Shown piece by piece: positions 14,979 through 24,974 of a DNA stretch of 38,489 nucleotides. Numbering within the stretch: position 1 is the first letter of the stretch; each line of letters opens with the position of its first letter. Both the position numbers and the translations under genes were made by a program. This stretch comes from a virus: positions 1 to 38,489 of the IMG/VR virus record IMGVR_UViG_3300025266_000015. One strand, given 5' to 3'. The notes under the pieces are model-generated. The model saw only the letters and a list, made by a program, of their open reading frames with translations. It ran no database searches and was not told the origin of the DNA.

Positions 14979-17900
14979 ATGACTGATAACCTATTCGCTG
15001 ATCTCATCCCTAATAACGCGTACCTCTCCGACGACGAAAGTGTTAATGCCAACAACAGCATGACTGATAATCCATACGCTGAGTTCATTCCAGGCACTGA
15101 CGCTTTCATCGCTGCGAATGCTAAACCCATAGATCAACCAAAACCGGAAGTGTTAGCTCCGGTGGCACAGCCACAAGCCGAAGCGCCTGTTGAGCAAGAA
15201 AACGATAGCCCTAACTCGCCTGTTACTGACTTCTTACTTCGAGACCCAGACACCTTCTTCGGTGAAGTAAACCGAGGTATGGCGGAAAGTGCGTCTGATC
15301 TTGGTGGCGGTCTTGTTCGCTTTATTGGGCAGTCAGCCGATGAGTTAGGTGATTGGTTAGAAGAGCGCATACCTCTAGGTGTAATCGACATTGATAGTGA
15401 CGGCATATCTTGGCGCCCATCAACTAAAGAAGATATTGCACAGCCATCTTTTTTACTTCCATTGGCAAGAACTATGGAAGGGGCAGACTTTGGGTATAAA
15501 GAAAGTACAACGATAGAAGATGTGAAAAACGAGCCATTAACTAATGCGCTTCCTTGGGCTTTGAAAACTGGTTTAGTATCACTCCCTCATACGGCAGCAG
15601 CGCTACTCGCAATGCCAGCGTACATAGCCGCTAGAGATGGACAGATAGGCCAAAACCGAGCTGAGAACAAAGGTAAAGAAAACGCTACGTTCCAAGACTT
15701 TATTGAGGTTCTTCCATCGGCAGTAGGTTCAGCAGTATTAGAACGTTTTGGTGGGTCAAAGGTATTAGGTCTCAATACACCTGCTAAGAGTATTGCCGAA
15801 GTGCCAGGGGCGCTGCTCAAGCGTGGTCTAACAGAAGGTGGAACTGAGGCAATTGACGAAGTTGGAGAGTACGCCGCTGAGACTGTGGGTACTAACGTAG
15901 CGTTTGAGCCAGATGTTGCTGGTGAGAAAGCGCTGTTTGGTGCCCTATCTGGAACAGTTACAGGCACGGCCATTGCGTCGGCGGTCCTCCCTGGTGAAAT
16001 TGCTCTTAACGGTGGGCGAGATAGCGGTCCTAAGAAGAACAGCGATGGATCTGGCAGCGCCGCAGATACGCGTAATCCAGCATTTAACGACCCCAATGTT
16101 ATCGCCGTAACAGGCAATGGCACAGTTGTTTACAAAGAAGGCACGGCCCCAGAAGTAACAACCCCCGACCAACCCACCAGTGAAGCGCCAGACATTGCCC
16201 AAGTAGAAGTCGATATTAATGCGCAACGCGCAGAGCTTGATGACGACTTGGCAAAGATAATGGCTGACCTAGACAAGCCATTAGGTATTAGCGTTCCCCC
16301 TCCATTTGACGTAACTACTACAGACGAAGTGGTTGTTGACGAGACTACCCCTCAAGTAGAGTTAAATCCTTTTTCTATTACTGATGACGCACCCCCGCTT
16401 GACGCGGATGCGCTTACCATTACCGCCGATGATATGGCGCAAATGGACTTAGACTCTGTTGAGGACCAAGCTGGTATAGACAAAGACATAGCTGCTTATG
16501 AAGCGAGTATCGCTCCCTTGGCCAGTGGTATGCAAAGCGTAACGGGGATACAAAGAGATTCTGATGGTGTTGCCCAGCGTGTAGAAATGCAAGTGCCAAG
16601 TTTGGCACTATCTTCATCCGAACCCGCCGCCCCAGTTAAGAATAAGCTTTTATCTAATACTGAAAAAGCTGAGAAGAAAGCAGAGCAAATAGCTCAGCGT
16701 AAAGTAGTTAACCCCGCCAAAGATGACTTCTTAACCGCTATAGCTAAAAGTGGTGGTATTGCGCGGGAAAGCGCTGACGGTGTTGATCCAGCAGATTTCC
16801 GTATGCTCAGAGGTGGATTAAACCCTGTCTTCAGATTAACTGGAGGCACGTCACTAGATGACATGAACACGCTTATGTCTCAGTATGGTTATATAGAACC
16901 TAACTCAGACGTAAACGAGTTTTCAAACCTTTTACAAGAGGCGCTGCGTGGCGGTGATGTAGTATCCACAGCAAATACTGAGCTTAATGAAAGACGAGAA
17001 GAGGGGAGAACAGAAGACTTTGTTGCTCAAGGTGGAGTTGTACCCGAAGCACAAGACCCAGTTATATCTCAAGATCAAACCATTACGTCTGCGCTAGAAG
17101 AGGCTCGCAATCTTGGCTTGCCAGAAAGTGATATTGACTCTATCCTAACCAACTACCCCAAAGAATCTGACGCTGTTCTCCAGCTACAGATGTCTATGGG
17201 AGGTATTGAGTTAGGAGATAGCAGTGGCACATCAAACCAAACCGCCAGGGTGGGAGACATACGACCAGAACGAGATGTTCAACAGGTCGCAGGAACTCAA
17301 GGATTGGCAGGACAAAATACAAATGACCGAACTGGATCGGGCGATAATGGAACGCAGGATGGCACAAATGAGGTGGGAGTATTACTCAGCCCTAGTGCTA
17401 CATCTGGAGACCCCATTGCAAACAGCGAAGCGGGAAGCGGGGGAGGAAGCGATAGTGCTGGATTGTCTGGGACCAATGCCGGAGAAACAGTACCACTAGA
17501 TGGGACCATGCTTCCGACTGAGAGAAGTCGGATTGAAACTAAGCTATCCGCAATGTCTACGAAAGACTTCGCAACGACTTTAAAGAAAACAGGTCTATTA
17601 AAGACTGGAACTAAACAAAGCAAGATCAAGCGCATAGTAGACGCCAGAGAAGGCGCGGAAGCTATGGCTCAGTTTGAAAGCTTTCAAGCGTTTGTGGACG
17701 CGGTAAGTGATGACCCCACATGGCAAGATCGTATCTCAACAACTACAATATCCAAAAGTGACCTTTTGCGATGGGCTAATGCGACCAAGATGAAAGGCGA
17801 GTTATACTCTCTTGAGAGTGTTATGAAAAACGCTGATAACTTGTACGGTTGGGCGACAGCTACAGGTGCTTTAAATATCCCACGAACTTCTGAGAAGTCT

Positions 17901-20900
17901 CAGTACGAAGGGGAAAGCTCGATGCAAGCCAGTGCGAGGGCGACAGACGAGCGGATAAAAGCCAGCAAGAAAGCGACTGAATCATACTCACATTTTAGTC
18001 GTCTTGACGATCCTAGTTTGACTCAAGAACAGATTCAAACAAACTATGAGGCTATGGTAGCAGGTGAAGATAAACGAATTGTCCAAGCCGAGAAAGACAG
18101 CAAAGCACTGGAATCCGTAGACACTGAAACACAGACCGAAGAAACGTCAGTAGACTTATTGCAAACAGTCCGCATGGGCCTAATGAGTAGAATGAAAGCG
18201 CCACAAGCAAAGTTCTTTCTGAAAAGAGGTAATTTCCCAGAGCCTAGCGCTGCGCGTATGGACGAGCTTATCACTAAAGCCGGATACATGGGTGCGTCAT
18301 CGCAAGGTCCAGATTTTGAGTTAATCAGCGCTAATAGTCCTAGTTACCAAGAACTTGGTATTGAAGAATACACTGAGAGTGAGAAGGTTTGGGTTCAAGT
18401 AAAGCTTTTATCTGATAAGAAGCTAAGGTACAGAGGCGACTTTTTATCACCGACAGACTCTTTTATTGAAGAAGTAGCGAACAACAAGGCTAACCTTAAA
18501 GCACAAACTGAAGAGTCTTTTGGCCTTGAAGCACAGACCGAACAGTCCTTAGCAGCCAGCACAGAGTTGGCTGCTACTGCCGCCACTGAGGCGGCTGCTA
18601 AGACCAAGGCTATATCAAGTAGAGCTAAAGCTGACGCAGAGCTTAGCGGCTTTATGTTAACTGGCAGTGACGCACCAGCAGATATAGCGGCGGCTAACGG
18701 CCAAGACGATATGTTTGCGGCTGACTCTAATGGTACAGGCCAAGACACCTTACGAGAAGATGATGCGTTCATAGATAGCGAAGATAGTGCGCCCGAAGAT
18801 GGGGGTCAGAAGTCACTGTTCGGTGGTTTGTTTACTCCTAAAAACATACCTAAAAAAGCAAAGCTTCAGCAGATTCAAGATAACTTCCGAATCCGATATG
18901 AGCAGGTAGAATCTGGCCAGATTGCTGTTGGGTTAGACACGATTACTAACCCTAATGATGCCGCCCACGTTGTTGCCTCCATTCGCAAACAAGCCCAAGA
19001 AACCTTAATGGCCGTGGTAACAGACGAGAAAGGCAAAATCCTTAATGTTATTCGCCATAGTAAAGGTGGTAACGCAGAGGTTATGATTTATAACGTCGAG
19101 TTGGTGGGGGCAGTAGCTGCAACAAAAGGCGCTAAAAAGGTATGGTTTGCGCACAACCACCCATCTGGTGAATACGGCCCATCAACGGCTGATGCTTTAT
19201 CTCAACAAACTCTTGAGGACACGCTAGACGGAACAGGTATTGTCCCACAAGGGCATATCGTTGTAGCACCAGGGTCTAAGAAATTAGGCTACGTCAAAAT
19301 AGTTGGTGTAAATAGACAGCAAAGATTGGAAGGCGACATTACTCCGCTGGCCCGTACCCGATCTTTAAAAGTAACTGAGCGAATACTACGAAAGCGCAGA
19401 ATGAAGGACGCGCCAGTAGTTAAAAATGACCAACAAGTAATGGCTGCGGCTAAGAACATTGAGTCTTCTAACGCAATAATACTAATGTCAAAAAACAACA
19501 TTATTGGGTCGATAACAATGTCGTCCAGTGAAATGTTGACCCTGAGAAAAGATGGGCAAGTAACACGAATACTAGCTGCAATAAGTGAAACTAATGCGAA
19601 CGGAGTTATCATTAAAACTGATAATGAAGCCGCAGCAGAAAACGTCAATAGGTTTCTTAACCGAGAACAGATAAATATCATAATCCAAGACTGGGTGGTA
19701 AATGGCCGCTCGTTGGTAGGCACTGGTGATAGAACTAAACTAAATACCAAAGGCCCGTTCTTCAGCAAGTCTGCTATACTTTCCAAAGGTGCTAAGCCTA
19801 GAGGGGTTAGTGAGGATCAAGCCAGAAGCCGCGTAAATGTCTTTTTGGGAAAGTATAAGGGAGCCGATGATGTCCAAGTGTGGGTACGTGCTACGCAAGA
19901 AAGTGCCTTTGGTCCCGATTCCCGAAAGCGAGATGGTGATATTGTGGCAGGGTTCTACCCAGATCAGAACGCCGTCGTACTCATCCTTGAAAATCTCGAC
20001 TCACTACAAGACATTGATGCCGCCATCCAACACGAACTTTTGGTACACAAAGGCTTGGGCCTTTTTAAAGCGGAAGATGTCACTGGACTCATCGACGTAA
20101 TCAAAGAGAACGCTGCGAATAGCACTACCCTTAAAAAGATGTGGGCAGATGTTCAAGACAAGTACAAGAAAGAAACGCTTGAGGTTCAAGCCGAAGAACT
20201 ACTGGCCAAGGTGGCCGAGAAGAAGATGTCTAAACCAGATAAATACTGGAACAAGATCGTCACCTACATACGCGATATGCTTCGCAAGATAGGCTTCGTT
20301 AAAGAGATTAGCTTTTCAGACTTACGCAAACGCGTCTACGATATGGGTGAAGCATTCATTGACGGGCGACGAGCCGAACGACGAGAAGGCTTTACAGCCA
20401 AGACCAATGAAACAAAAAGCCCATCTTCTGATGGGCTTTCTGGTTCTAAGGGCTTCAATATGAAGAAGGACAAGGACAGTGTACGTCCTAACCCTTCAAT
20501 GATAGATATGTCTAAGCGCCCAGATAAAAGCGTGAAGAGTAAGACCAGCAATACGCTTGGGTTCACTACGAACGATAAGGACGTCCAGGCGAAGATTCCG
20601 AAAACTAATGAAGGTGACGGAACTGCTGATGTGACCATTTATGGCGTAGACGCGGATGGCAAGCGAATGCTGGTTGCTAAGAACCGGAAAGGCGGGTGGG
20701 ATATAGTCGTTGATAGACGAGTCGATGGTGAGATGTTCACCGATGGCAAACCTATTGAGTACACAGCTAAAAACCGTAAGGGCGTAGCGAACCGCATTGA
20801 GTCTTTAGGGCTTACTCTGGAAGAAGTCATCAACAAGTACCCACCAGCGCAACGCGAGGTATTAAACGAAGCAGATTCATTCTTTATGGCTTCATCTACT

Positions 20901-23546
20901 TTCCTTGAAAGGCGACGTTTTGATTTCCAAGATCGTTTCTTGAGCGCATTAAAAGTACAGAAGGCAATTGAAGATTTTACGTTTGAACAAATATCAGAAG
21001 ATATGGACTTCTATAATAGGGAGACATTAAAGCACGGTGTAACTACGGCTCAAATAACTGAGTTCAATGACGTATTTATTGAACCTTTGTTTGACCTGAT
21101 AAAAAAGAACGACCTAACCATAACAGACGTTGGAAACTTTTTGTACGCTCGCCATGCGCCAGAAGCTAACGCTGAGATGAAACGCAGAAACGCTGCCTTT
21201 GAAGACAACGAGTCTAAATCTGGTATGAGCGATGTAGATGCCGCCAAGATAATGGCCGACTTTAAAGCCGCCGGTAAGATGGATATCTTAAACGGTATTG
21301 CGGCTACTACGGATAGAGTCATCGAGCGCACCCGTCAAATATTAGTAGAGACTGGATTGCTTAGCGAGGCTACAGTTCAAGGCTATCGTGACCAGTACGA
21401 CGTGTACGTTCCACTTCTGGGAGATCCAATGGACCCAGAAGGTAAGGAAAAGATGAAGAAGTCAAAAGACGAATCAAGATTTGGGCGCAGTTCTAGGGCT
21501 GATAACGTCTTGATTAACCTTATTGTTCAGCACGAACAAACGATTATTCGTGGTGAGGCTAACGTTCTAAAGCGGGTAATGCTGAAGCTAGTCGAGCAAA
21601 ACCCTAACCCTGACTTTTGGGTTATTGATAAAACTACTGAAGAGAAGGTACTAGATCCTGTCACAGATTTATTCAAGCTCAAGGAAGTTCCAAACAAGGG
21701 TAACTCTAAGCACGTTGTAGGTGTGAGAGTCGCGGGAGAAGAACATCTGATTGTGTTTGAACAATCTAATGACCATGCGATGATGCTTGCTGGATCAATG
21801 AATAACATTAACGCCCAGCAAGTCAATATGATTACGCAAGCTGGTCTGAAGTTTAACCGCTACGTTTCTATGATTAACACGCAGTACAATCTGGAGTTTA
21901 TGCCTACGAACTTGGCAAGAGACATACAGACCGCGTTAATAAATGTGTACCAGTATGACGACGTTGATAACGCTATGGTTGGGCGAATATCTAAGAACGT
22001 TAGAAAATCTATTAAAGGTATAAGGGATTATCAAAAAGGCCGCAGGGATGGAGAGACTGCGCGTTGGTACGACGAGTTCTATAAGAATGGCGCACAGACT
22101 GGATGGCTTGATAACTACGAGTCGATGGCGTCCCGTGGCCGTCAGCTTGATATGATGATGAAACGAAGAAACTACGCGTCATTAGATTTTGCGTATAACG
22201 TTGTTGAATATATATCTGATATGAACACTGCTTATGAAAACGGTGTGCGTTTATCCACATACATTGAGCTTCGCAAAGCTGGTTACAGCATACAGAAAGC
22301 GTCCATTGCGGCTAAAAACTTAACTGTTAACTTTAACCGAAGAGGTGACAAGGCTCTGCTCGCTGGATCACTTTACGTTTTCTTTAACGCGAGTATGCAG
22401 GGTAACGCAGCAATCATCCAAGCGGCGCAGCATAAGGCTGTTAGAAAAGCGATGATGGCCGTGTTCGGGATGCAAGTCGCGCTCGAAATGATGAACCGCT
22501 TACTCGGTGGCGAAGATGAAGATGGGCAGTCTGTTTACAGTAAAATTCCACTATACATTAGGAATAATAACTGGGTGTTCTTACTTCCAGATTTTGGAGA
22601 CAGTAATGACGCTGCAAAAAGATTGTACATTAAGATACCCGTCCCATACGGATACAATGTGATAAACGTTGCGGCCCAAGTGACCGGAGCAGCCGCGTCT
22701 CAATTACTTGGTAATAGAGACTATGATGGACTCGACGCTGGGGTTGGACTAACCCGAATATGGGGTGCGTTAGTACACGGATTTAACCCAGTAGGCAGTG
22801 ACGCTTCTGTTCTACAAGCTTTTTCCCCTACGCTATTAGATCCACTTGTCCAACAAGCTACAAATGAAAACTTTGCTGGCTCGCCTATTCAGCCAGAGCA
22901 AATACCCTTCGGGCCTCCTAAGCCTGATAGCATGATGTTCTGGAAATCAACGCCGGAATATATTAAGTCAATATCTTCCATGTTAAACAACATATCTGGT
23001 GGAACTGACATAAGACCTGGTGCATTAAGCGTATCTCCAGAAGCTATAGAACACTACAATAGTTTCTTCGTTGGTGGTGCGGGACGTTTTGCTAAAGATA
23101 TGGTGTCTACCCCAGCAATGGTCGTTACCTCCCAAGAGACTGAGCTTAGGGACTACCCTTGGATTCGTAAGTTCCTTGGCCAAGTAGGTGATAGATCCGA
23201 TGTAGATAATTACTACAAGGCGACTACTGACGTGACCTACGCCCAGCGAGCTTTTGATGCAGCGAAAAACTCCAGCGATAATGAGTTGGAAGCTGAAGCT
23301 GCTATGGATAAAGTTTTAAAGTCAGAAGGACACTTGATTGATCTAGTTCGACAAGTTAATGCTGCTAATAATTTTATTACAAGTGAGAGAGCGAGAAAGG
23401 CAGACTATGAGCTTAACGAAGAGGGGCTGAGTGCTGAAAGAAATAAGGCCCGAATAAATGGTGTTGATCGAGACATTAGAAAAAGAAGGACCACGTTTGT
23501 TTCATTCTACCGCAGAGCGATAGAAAGGCATGAGAGAAATAACTAA
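14979..23546 (+). CDS. Large polyvalent protein (2855 aa): RadC/JAB-like and zincin-like sites, C-terminal LPD38-like domain
   Basis: A giant multidomain protein at the end of the late genes. In order: duplicated MTDN-type motifs (residues 1-40); hydrophobic helices (about 195-222, 318-343); an AIAKSGGI domain seen in other large polyvalent proteins (580-665); a SAP-like helix pair (850-885). A RadC/JAB-like domain follows (1300-1430) with the metal motif HNHPSG, His1392 and Asp1405; then a zincin-like domain with His1685-Glu1686 and His1690 in HELLVHKGLG and a downstream EEL glutamate. Next are a long helical region containing FLYARHAPEAN and an LPD38-like domain with KNLTVNFNRRG (2290-2580). 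Polyvalent proteins are thought to be delivered into the host to counter defences. No RNA polymerase motif is visible, unlike N4's similarly large virion protein. Functions of individual domains are inferred from motifs. Confidence 0.85.
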   Translation: MTDNLFADLIPNNAYLSDDESVNANNSMTDNPYAEFIPGTDAFIAANAKPIDQPKPEVLAPVAQPQAEAPVEQENDSPNSPVTDFLLRDPDTFFGEVNRGMAESASDLGGGLVRFIGQSADELGDWLEERIPLGVIDIDSDGISWRPSTKEDIAQPSFLLPLARTMEGADFGYKESTTIEDVKNEPLTNALPWALKTGLVSLPHTAAALLAMPAYIAARDGQIGQNRAENKGKENATFQDFIEVLPSAVGSAVLERFGGSKVLGLNTPAKSIAEVPGALLKRGLTEGGTEAIDEVGEYAAETVGTNVAFEPDVAGEKALFGALSGTVTGTAIASAVLPGEIALNGGRDSGPKKNSDGSGSAADTRNPAFNDPNVIAVTGNGTVVYKEGTAPEVTTPDQPTSEAPDIAQVEVDINAQRAELDDDLAKIMADLDKPLGISVPPPFDVTTTDEVVVDETTPQVELNPFSITDDAPPLDADALTITADDMAQMDLDSVEDQAGIDKDIAAYEASIAPLASGMQSVTGIQRDSDGVAQRVEMQVPSLALSSSEPAAPVKNKLLSNTEKAEKKAEQIAQRKVVNPAKDDFLTAIAKSGGIARESADGVDPADFRMLRGGLNPVFRLTGGTSLDDMNTLMSQYGYIEPNSDVNEFSNLLQEALRGGDVVSTANTELNERREEGRTEDFVAQGGVVPEAQDPVISQDQTITSALEEARNLGLPESDIDSILTNYPKESDAVLQLQMSMGGIELGDSSGTSNQTARVGDIRPERDVQQVAGTQGLAGQNTNDRTGSGDNGTQDGTNEVGVLLSPSATSGDPIANSEAGSGGGSDSAGLSGTNAGETVPLDGTMLPTERSRIETKLSAMSTKDFATTLKKTGLLKTGTKQSKIKRIVDAREGAEAMAQFESFQAFVDAVSDDPTWQDRISTTTISKSDLLRWANATKMKGELYSLESVMKNADNLYGWATATGALNIPRTSEKSQYEGESSMQASARATDERIKASKKATESYSHFSRLDDPSLTQEQIQTNYEAMVAGEDKRIVQAEKDSKALESVDTETQTEETSVDLLQTVRMGLMSRMKAPQAKFFLKRGNFPEPSAARMDELITKAGYMGASSQGPDFELISANSPSYQELGIEEYTESEKVWVQVKLLSDKKLRYRGDFLSPTDSFIEEVANNKANLKAQTEESFGLEAQTEQSLAASTELAATAATEAAAKTKAISSRAKADAELSGFMLTGSDAPADIAAANGQDDMFAADSNGTGQDTLREDDAFIDSEDSAPEDGGQKSLFGGLFTPKNIPKKAKLQQIQDNFRIRYEQVESGQIAVGLDTITNPNDAAHVVASIRKQAQETLMAVVTDEKGKILNVIRHSKGGNAEVMIYNVELVGAVAATKGAKKVWFAHNHPSGEYGPSTADALSQQTLEDTLDGTGIVPQGHIVVAPGSKKLGYVKIVGVNRQQRLEGDITPLARTRSLKVTERILRKRRMKDAPVVKNDQQVMAAAKNIESSNAIILMSKNNIIGSITMSSSEMLTLRKDGQVTRILAAISETNANGVIIKTDNEAAAENVNRFLNREQINIIIQDWVVNGRSLVGTGDRTKLNTKGPFFSKSAILSKGAKPRGVSEDQARSRVNVFLGKYKGADDVQVWVRATQESAFGPDSRKRDGDIVAGFYPDQNAVVLILENLDSLQDIDAAIQHELLVHKGLGLFKAEDVTGLIDVIKENAANSTTLKKMWADVQDKYKKETLEVQAEELLAKVAEKKMSKPDKYWNKIVTYIRDMLRKIGFVKEISFSDLRKRVYDMGEAFIDGRRAERREGFTAKTNETKSPSSDGLSGSKGFNMKKDKDSVRPNPSMIDMSKRPDKSVKSKTSNTLGFTTNDKDVQAKIPKTNEGDGTADVTIYGVDADGKRMLVAKNRKGGWDIVVDRRVDGEMFTDGKPIEYTAKNRKGVANRIESLGLTLEEVINKYPPAQREVLNEADSFFMASSTFLERRRFDFQDRFLSALKVQKAIEDFTFEQISEDMDFYNRETLKHGVTTAQITEFNDVFIEPLFDLIKKNDLTITDVGNFLYARHAPEANAEMKRRNAAFEDNESKSGMSDVDAAKIMADFKAAGKMDILNGIAATTDRVIERTRQILVETGLLSEATVQGYRDQYDVYVPLLGDPMDPEGKEKMKKSKDESRFGRSSRADNVLINLIVQHEQTIIRGEANVLKRVMLKLVEQNPNPDFWVIDKTTEEKVLDPVTDLFKLKEVPNKGNSKHVVGVRVAGEEHLIVFEQSNDHAMMLAGSMNNINAQQVNMITQAGLKFNRYVSMINTQYNLEFMPTNLARDIQTALINVYQYDDVDNAMVGRISKNVRKSIKGIRDYQKGRRDGETARWYDEFYKNGAQTGWLDNYESMASRGRQLDMMMKRRNYASLDFAYNVVEYISDMNTAYENGVRLSTYIELRKAGYSIQKASIAAKNLTVNFNRRGDKALLAGSLYVFFNASMQGNAAIIQAAQHKAVRKAMMAVFGMQVALEMMNRLLGGEDEDGQSVYSKIPLYIRNNNWVFLLPDFGDSNDAAKRLYIKIPVPYGYNVINVAAQVTGAAASQLLGNRDYDGLDAGVGLTRIWGALVHGFNPVGSDASVLQAFSPTLLDPLVQQATNENFAGSPIQPEQIPFGPPKPDSMMFWKSTPEYIKSISSMLNNISGGTDIRPGALSVSPEAIEHYNSFFVGGAGRFAKDMVSTPAMVVTSQETELRDYPWIRKFLGQVGDRSDVDNYYKATTDVTYAQRAFDAAKNSSDNELEAEAAMDKVLKSEGHLIDLVRQVNAANNFITSERARKADYELNEEGLSAERNKARINGVDRDIRKRRTTFVSFYRRAIERHERNN
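20416..20439. terminator. Terminator-like perfect hairpin inside the giant gene
   Basis: AAAGCCCATC (20416-20425) pairs with GATGGGCTTT (20430-20439) around TTCT: ten perfect base pairs inside coding sequence. On the minus strand it is followed by TTTTTG, a good intrinsic terminator; on the plus strand the T tract is short (TTTCTGG). It falls after the zincin-like region at about residues 1813-1821, in a Ser/Gly-rich linker. Confidence 0.7.
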
Positions 23547-23763
23547 CTCCAAAGATGGCCTCCACAAAGCACTGATTGCTACTTTATTGATACTTAAATA
23601 AGTCAAAGGTTTGAATGCCTTGCGCTGTGTGGTTTTCAATCTGTGTACCACCCATCAATCATGGGCGCCACACAGAAGCGTCTTGATAGGTAAGGGCTTG
23701 ATTTTAATGGGTTTATTTGAGTATCTTGGAGGGCTGTCATGTTAGTATAATTGTTCTTTTCTG

Positions 23764-23793
23764 TTGATTATTGTTACTTCTTGGGGTTATTAT
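23764..23793 (+). promoter_or_regulatory. Candidate integrase promoter
   Basis: TTGATT at 23764-23769 and TATTAT at 23788-23793 are separated by 18 bp, giving a predicted start near 23800, just before the repeat cluster and 50 bp before the integrase ATG. A perfect TATAAT at 23746-23751 without a good -35 is an alternative. Confidence 0.4.
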
Positions 23794-23802
23794 GCTACAA
23801 GA

Positions 23803-23837
23803 TTGATACATAATTTCGTGTATCAACCATGTATCAA
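23803..23837. promoter_or_regulatory. TTGATACA inverted/direct repeat cluster upstream of the integrase
   Basis: TTGATACA at 23803-23810 is inverted as TGTATCAA at 23819-23826 and repeated directly at 23830-23837, 11 bp on, which is about one helical turn. The cluster ends 15 bp before the integrase start, so it can be an operator for integrase expression or arm-type sites for integrase or the excision factor. Confidence 0.6.
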
Positions 23838-23852
23838 CTCAGGGAGGATCGT

Positions 23853-24974
23853 ATGTCGCAAGTAACCACCATCAAAAATAAAGTAGGCACTACATCTTAT
23901 AGGGGAACTGCAAAGGTTTCAGAAGATGGGGTTGTAGTTTACAACAAGTCGAAAACGTTTGCCAAAAAGAAGCTTGCTAACGAGTGGGCAATTAAAGCCG
24001 AAGCTAATGCCCGAAAAACAAAGCCGTGGTTGAAGTCTAAAAGAAGCGGGCTTTTAATGGGGAAAGCGTTAGTCGATTACGTTGCAGAACTGGAAGATAC
24101 TCCTAACGGGATTGGCCCAACTAAAAAACAATGCACGTTGTACATGGCTAAAGATGAACTGTTAAAAGATATTCCTATCGAAGAACTAGGGACTGACGAT
24201 TTAATGGCGTACATAAAAGCCAGGGCAAAAGTTGTTGTCCCGTCAACAGTAGGGTCGGACCTTTCATATATTAAAACTGCGATGGACTACGCAAGAATTG
24301 TTTGGAAGCTTGATACTTCTTCAGAGTTTATTAATGACGTTAAATATTTAGGGGGTCGGCTTGGCCTCATTTCTAAATCAGAAAGTAAAGAAAGACGCCC
24401 CACGCTTGAAGAGTTAGATAAATGTCTAGCGTACTTTACTGAGGAAGGTCGTCCTTATCTTATACGCACAAAACTTCCTCCGAACATGATACCCATGAAG
24501 AAGCTTATTCCTTTTCAGATATTTAGCACTCGCAGGATTTCTGAAACGTGTCGAATCGAATGGCCAGATCTGGACCTAGAAAAGAAGAGGGTACTGGTTA
24601 GAGATGCAAAACACCCCCGTCACAAAAAGGGAAACCATAAGTGGGCGTCGTTATGTGATAGGTCCATAGCGATTATTCTATCTATGCCCAAGGTTGAGGG
24701 TGAGCCTCGCATATTCCCTTTTAACTCGCACTCTGTTGGGTCTACATGGCAAAAGGCTAGGAGCTGGGCGAGGGTTACGGATTTGAGGTTGCATGATATG
24801 CGTCACGAAGGGATAAGCCACCATTTTGAATTGCAGAAATCAATCCAAGACGTGGCTAGTATATCTCTACACGAAAAGTGGGATACGCTTAAAAGGTATA
24901 CCCATGTTACTGAGCTTGGATATATTGACAAGTACGAAAACTGGTCTTGGTTTAATGAGATAGTTGATCCTTAA
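23853..24974 (+). CDS. int: Tyrosine-family integrase
   Basis: The 373-residue recombinase catalyses site-specific insertion and excision of the phage genome. The N-terminal 60 residues look like an arm-binding domain, followed by a SAM-like core-binding helical domain. The catalytic domain has Arg in STRRISETCRIEWPDLD, the HDMRHEG (H-x-x-R) motif, a His in SLHEKWDTLKRYTH and the nucleophile Tyr in KRYTH, so the active site appears complete. ATG 23853 is chosen over an in-frame ATG at 23829 because GGGAGG at 23841-23846 sits 6 bp upstream of it. The stop overlaps the PrtN-like gene tail-to-tail in TTAA (24971-24974). Confidence 0.93.
   Translation: MSQVTTIKNKVGTTSYRGTAKVSEDGVVVYNKSKTFAKKKLANEWAIKAEANARKTKPWLKSKRSGLLMGKALVDYVAELEDTPNGIGPTKKQCTLYMAKDELLKDIPIEELGTDDLMAYIKARAKVVVPSTVGSDLSYIKTAMDYARIVWKLDTSSEFINDVKYLGGRLGLISKSESKERRPTLEELDKCLAYFTEEGRPYLIRTKLPPNMIPMKKLIPFQIFSTRRISETCRIEWPDLDLEKKRVLVRDAKHPRHKKGNHKWASLCDRSIAIILSMPKVEGEPRIFPFNSHSVGSTWQKARSWARVTDLRLHDMRHEGISHHFELQKSIQDVASISLHEKWDTLKRYTHVTELGYIDKYENWSWFNEIVDP

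Larger units (their letters stand above)
23547..23852 (+). other. Non-coding integration region between the giant gene and the integrase
   Basis: The 306-bp stretch has no convincing gene. It holds a long imperfect hairpin (TCTGTGT 23640-23646 with ACACAGA 23670-23676, and inside it CCCAT 23651-23655 with ATGGG 23661-23665), a TATAAT at 23746-23751, an integrase promoter candidate and a TTGATACA/TGTATCAA repeat cluster. If this is a circularised phage genome the attP core is likely to lie here, but the core cannot be identified from one sequence. No tRNA-like segment is seen. Confidence 0.5.

Noticed and set aside
17224-17499. Plus-strand 91-residue frame inside the giant gene
   Set aside because: Wholly inside the 2855-residue gene in another frame, with no coupling or ribosome site.
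14979-23546. Virion RNA polymerase of the N4 type, suggested by the very large late protein
   Set aside because: I see no single-subunit RNA polymerase motifs; the recognised motifs are RadC/JAB-like, zincin-like and LPD38-like.
23640-23676. Intrinsic terminator after the giant gene
   Set aside because: The hairpin has internal mismatches and no T tract on the plus strand, so it is described as part of the integration region instead.
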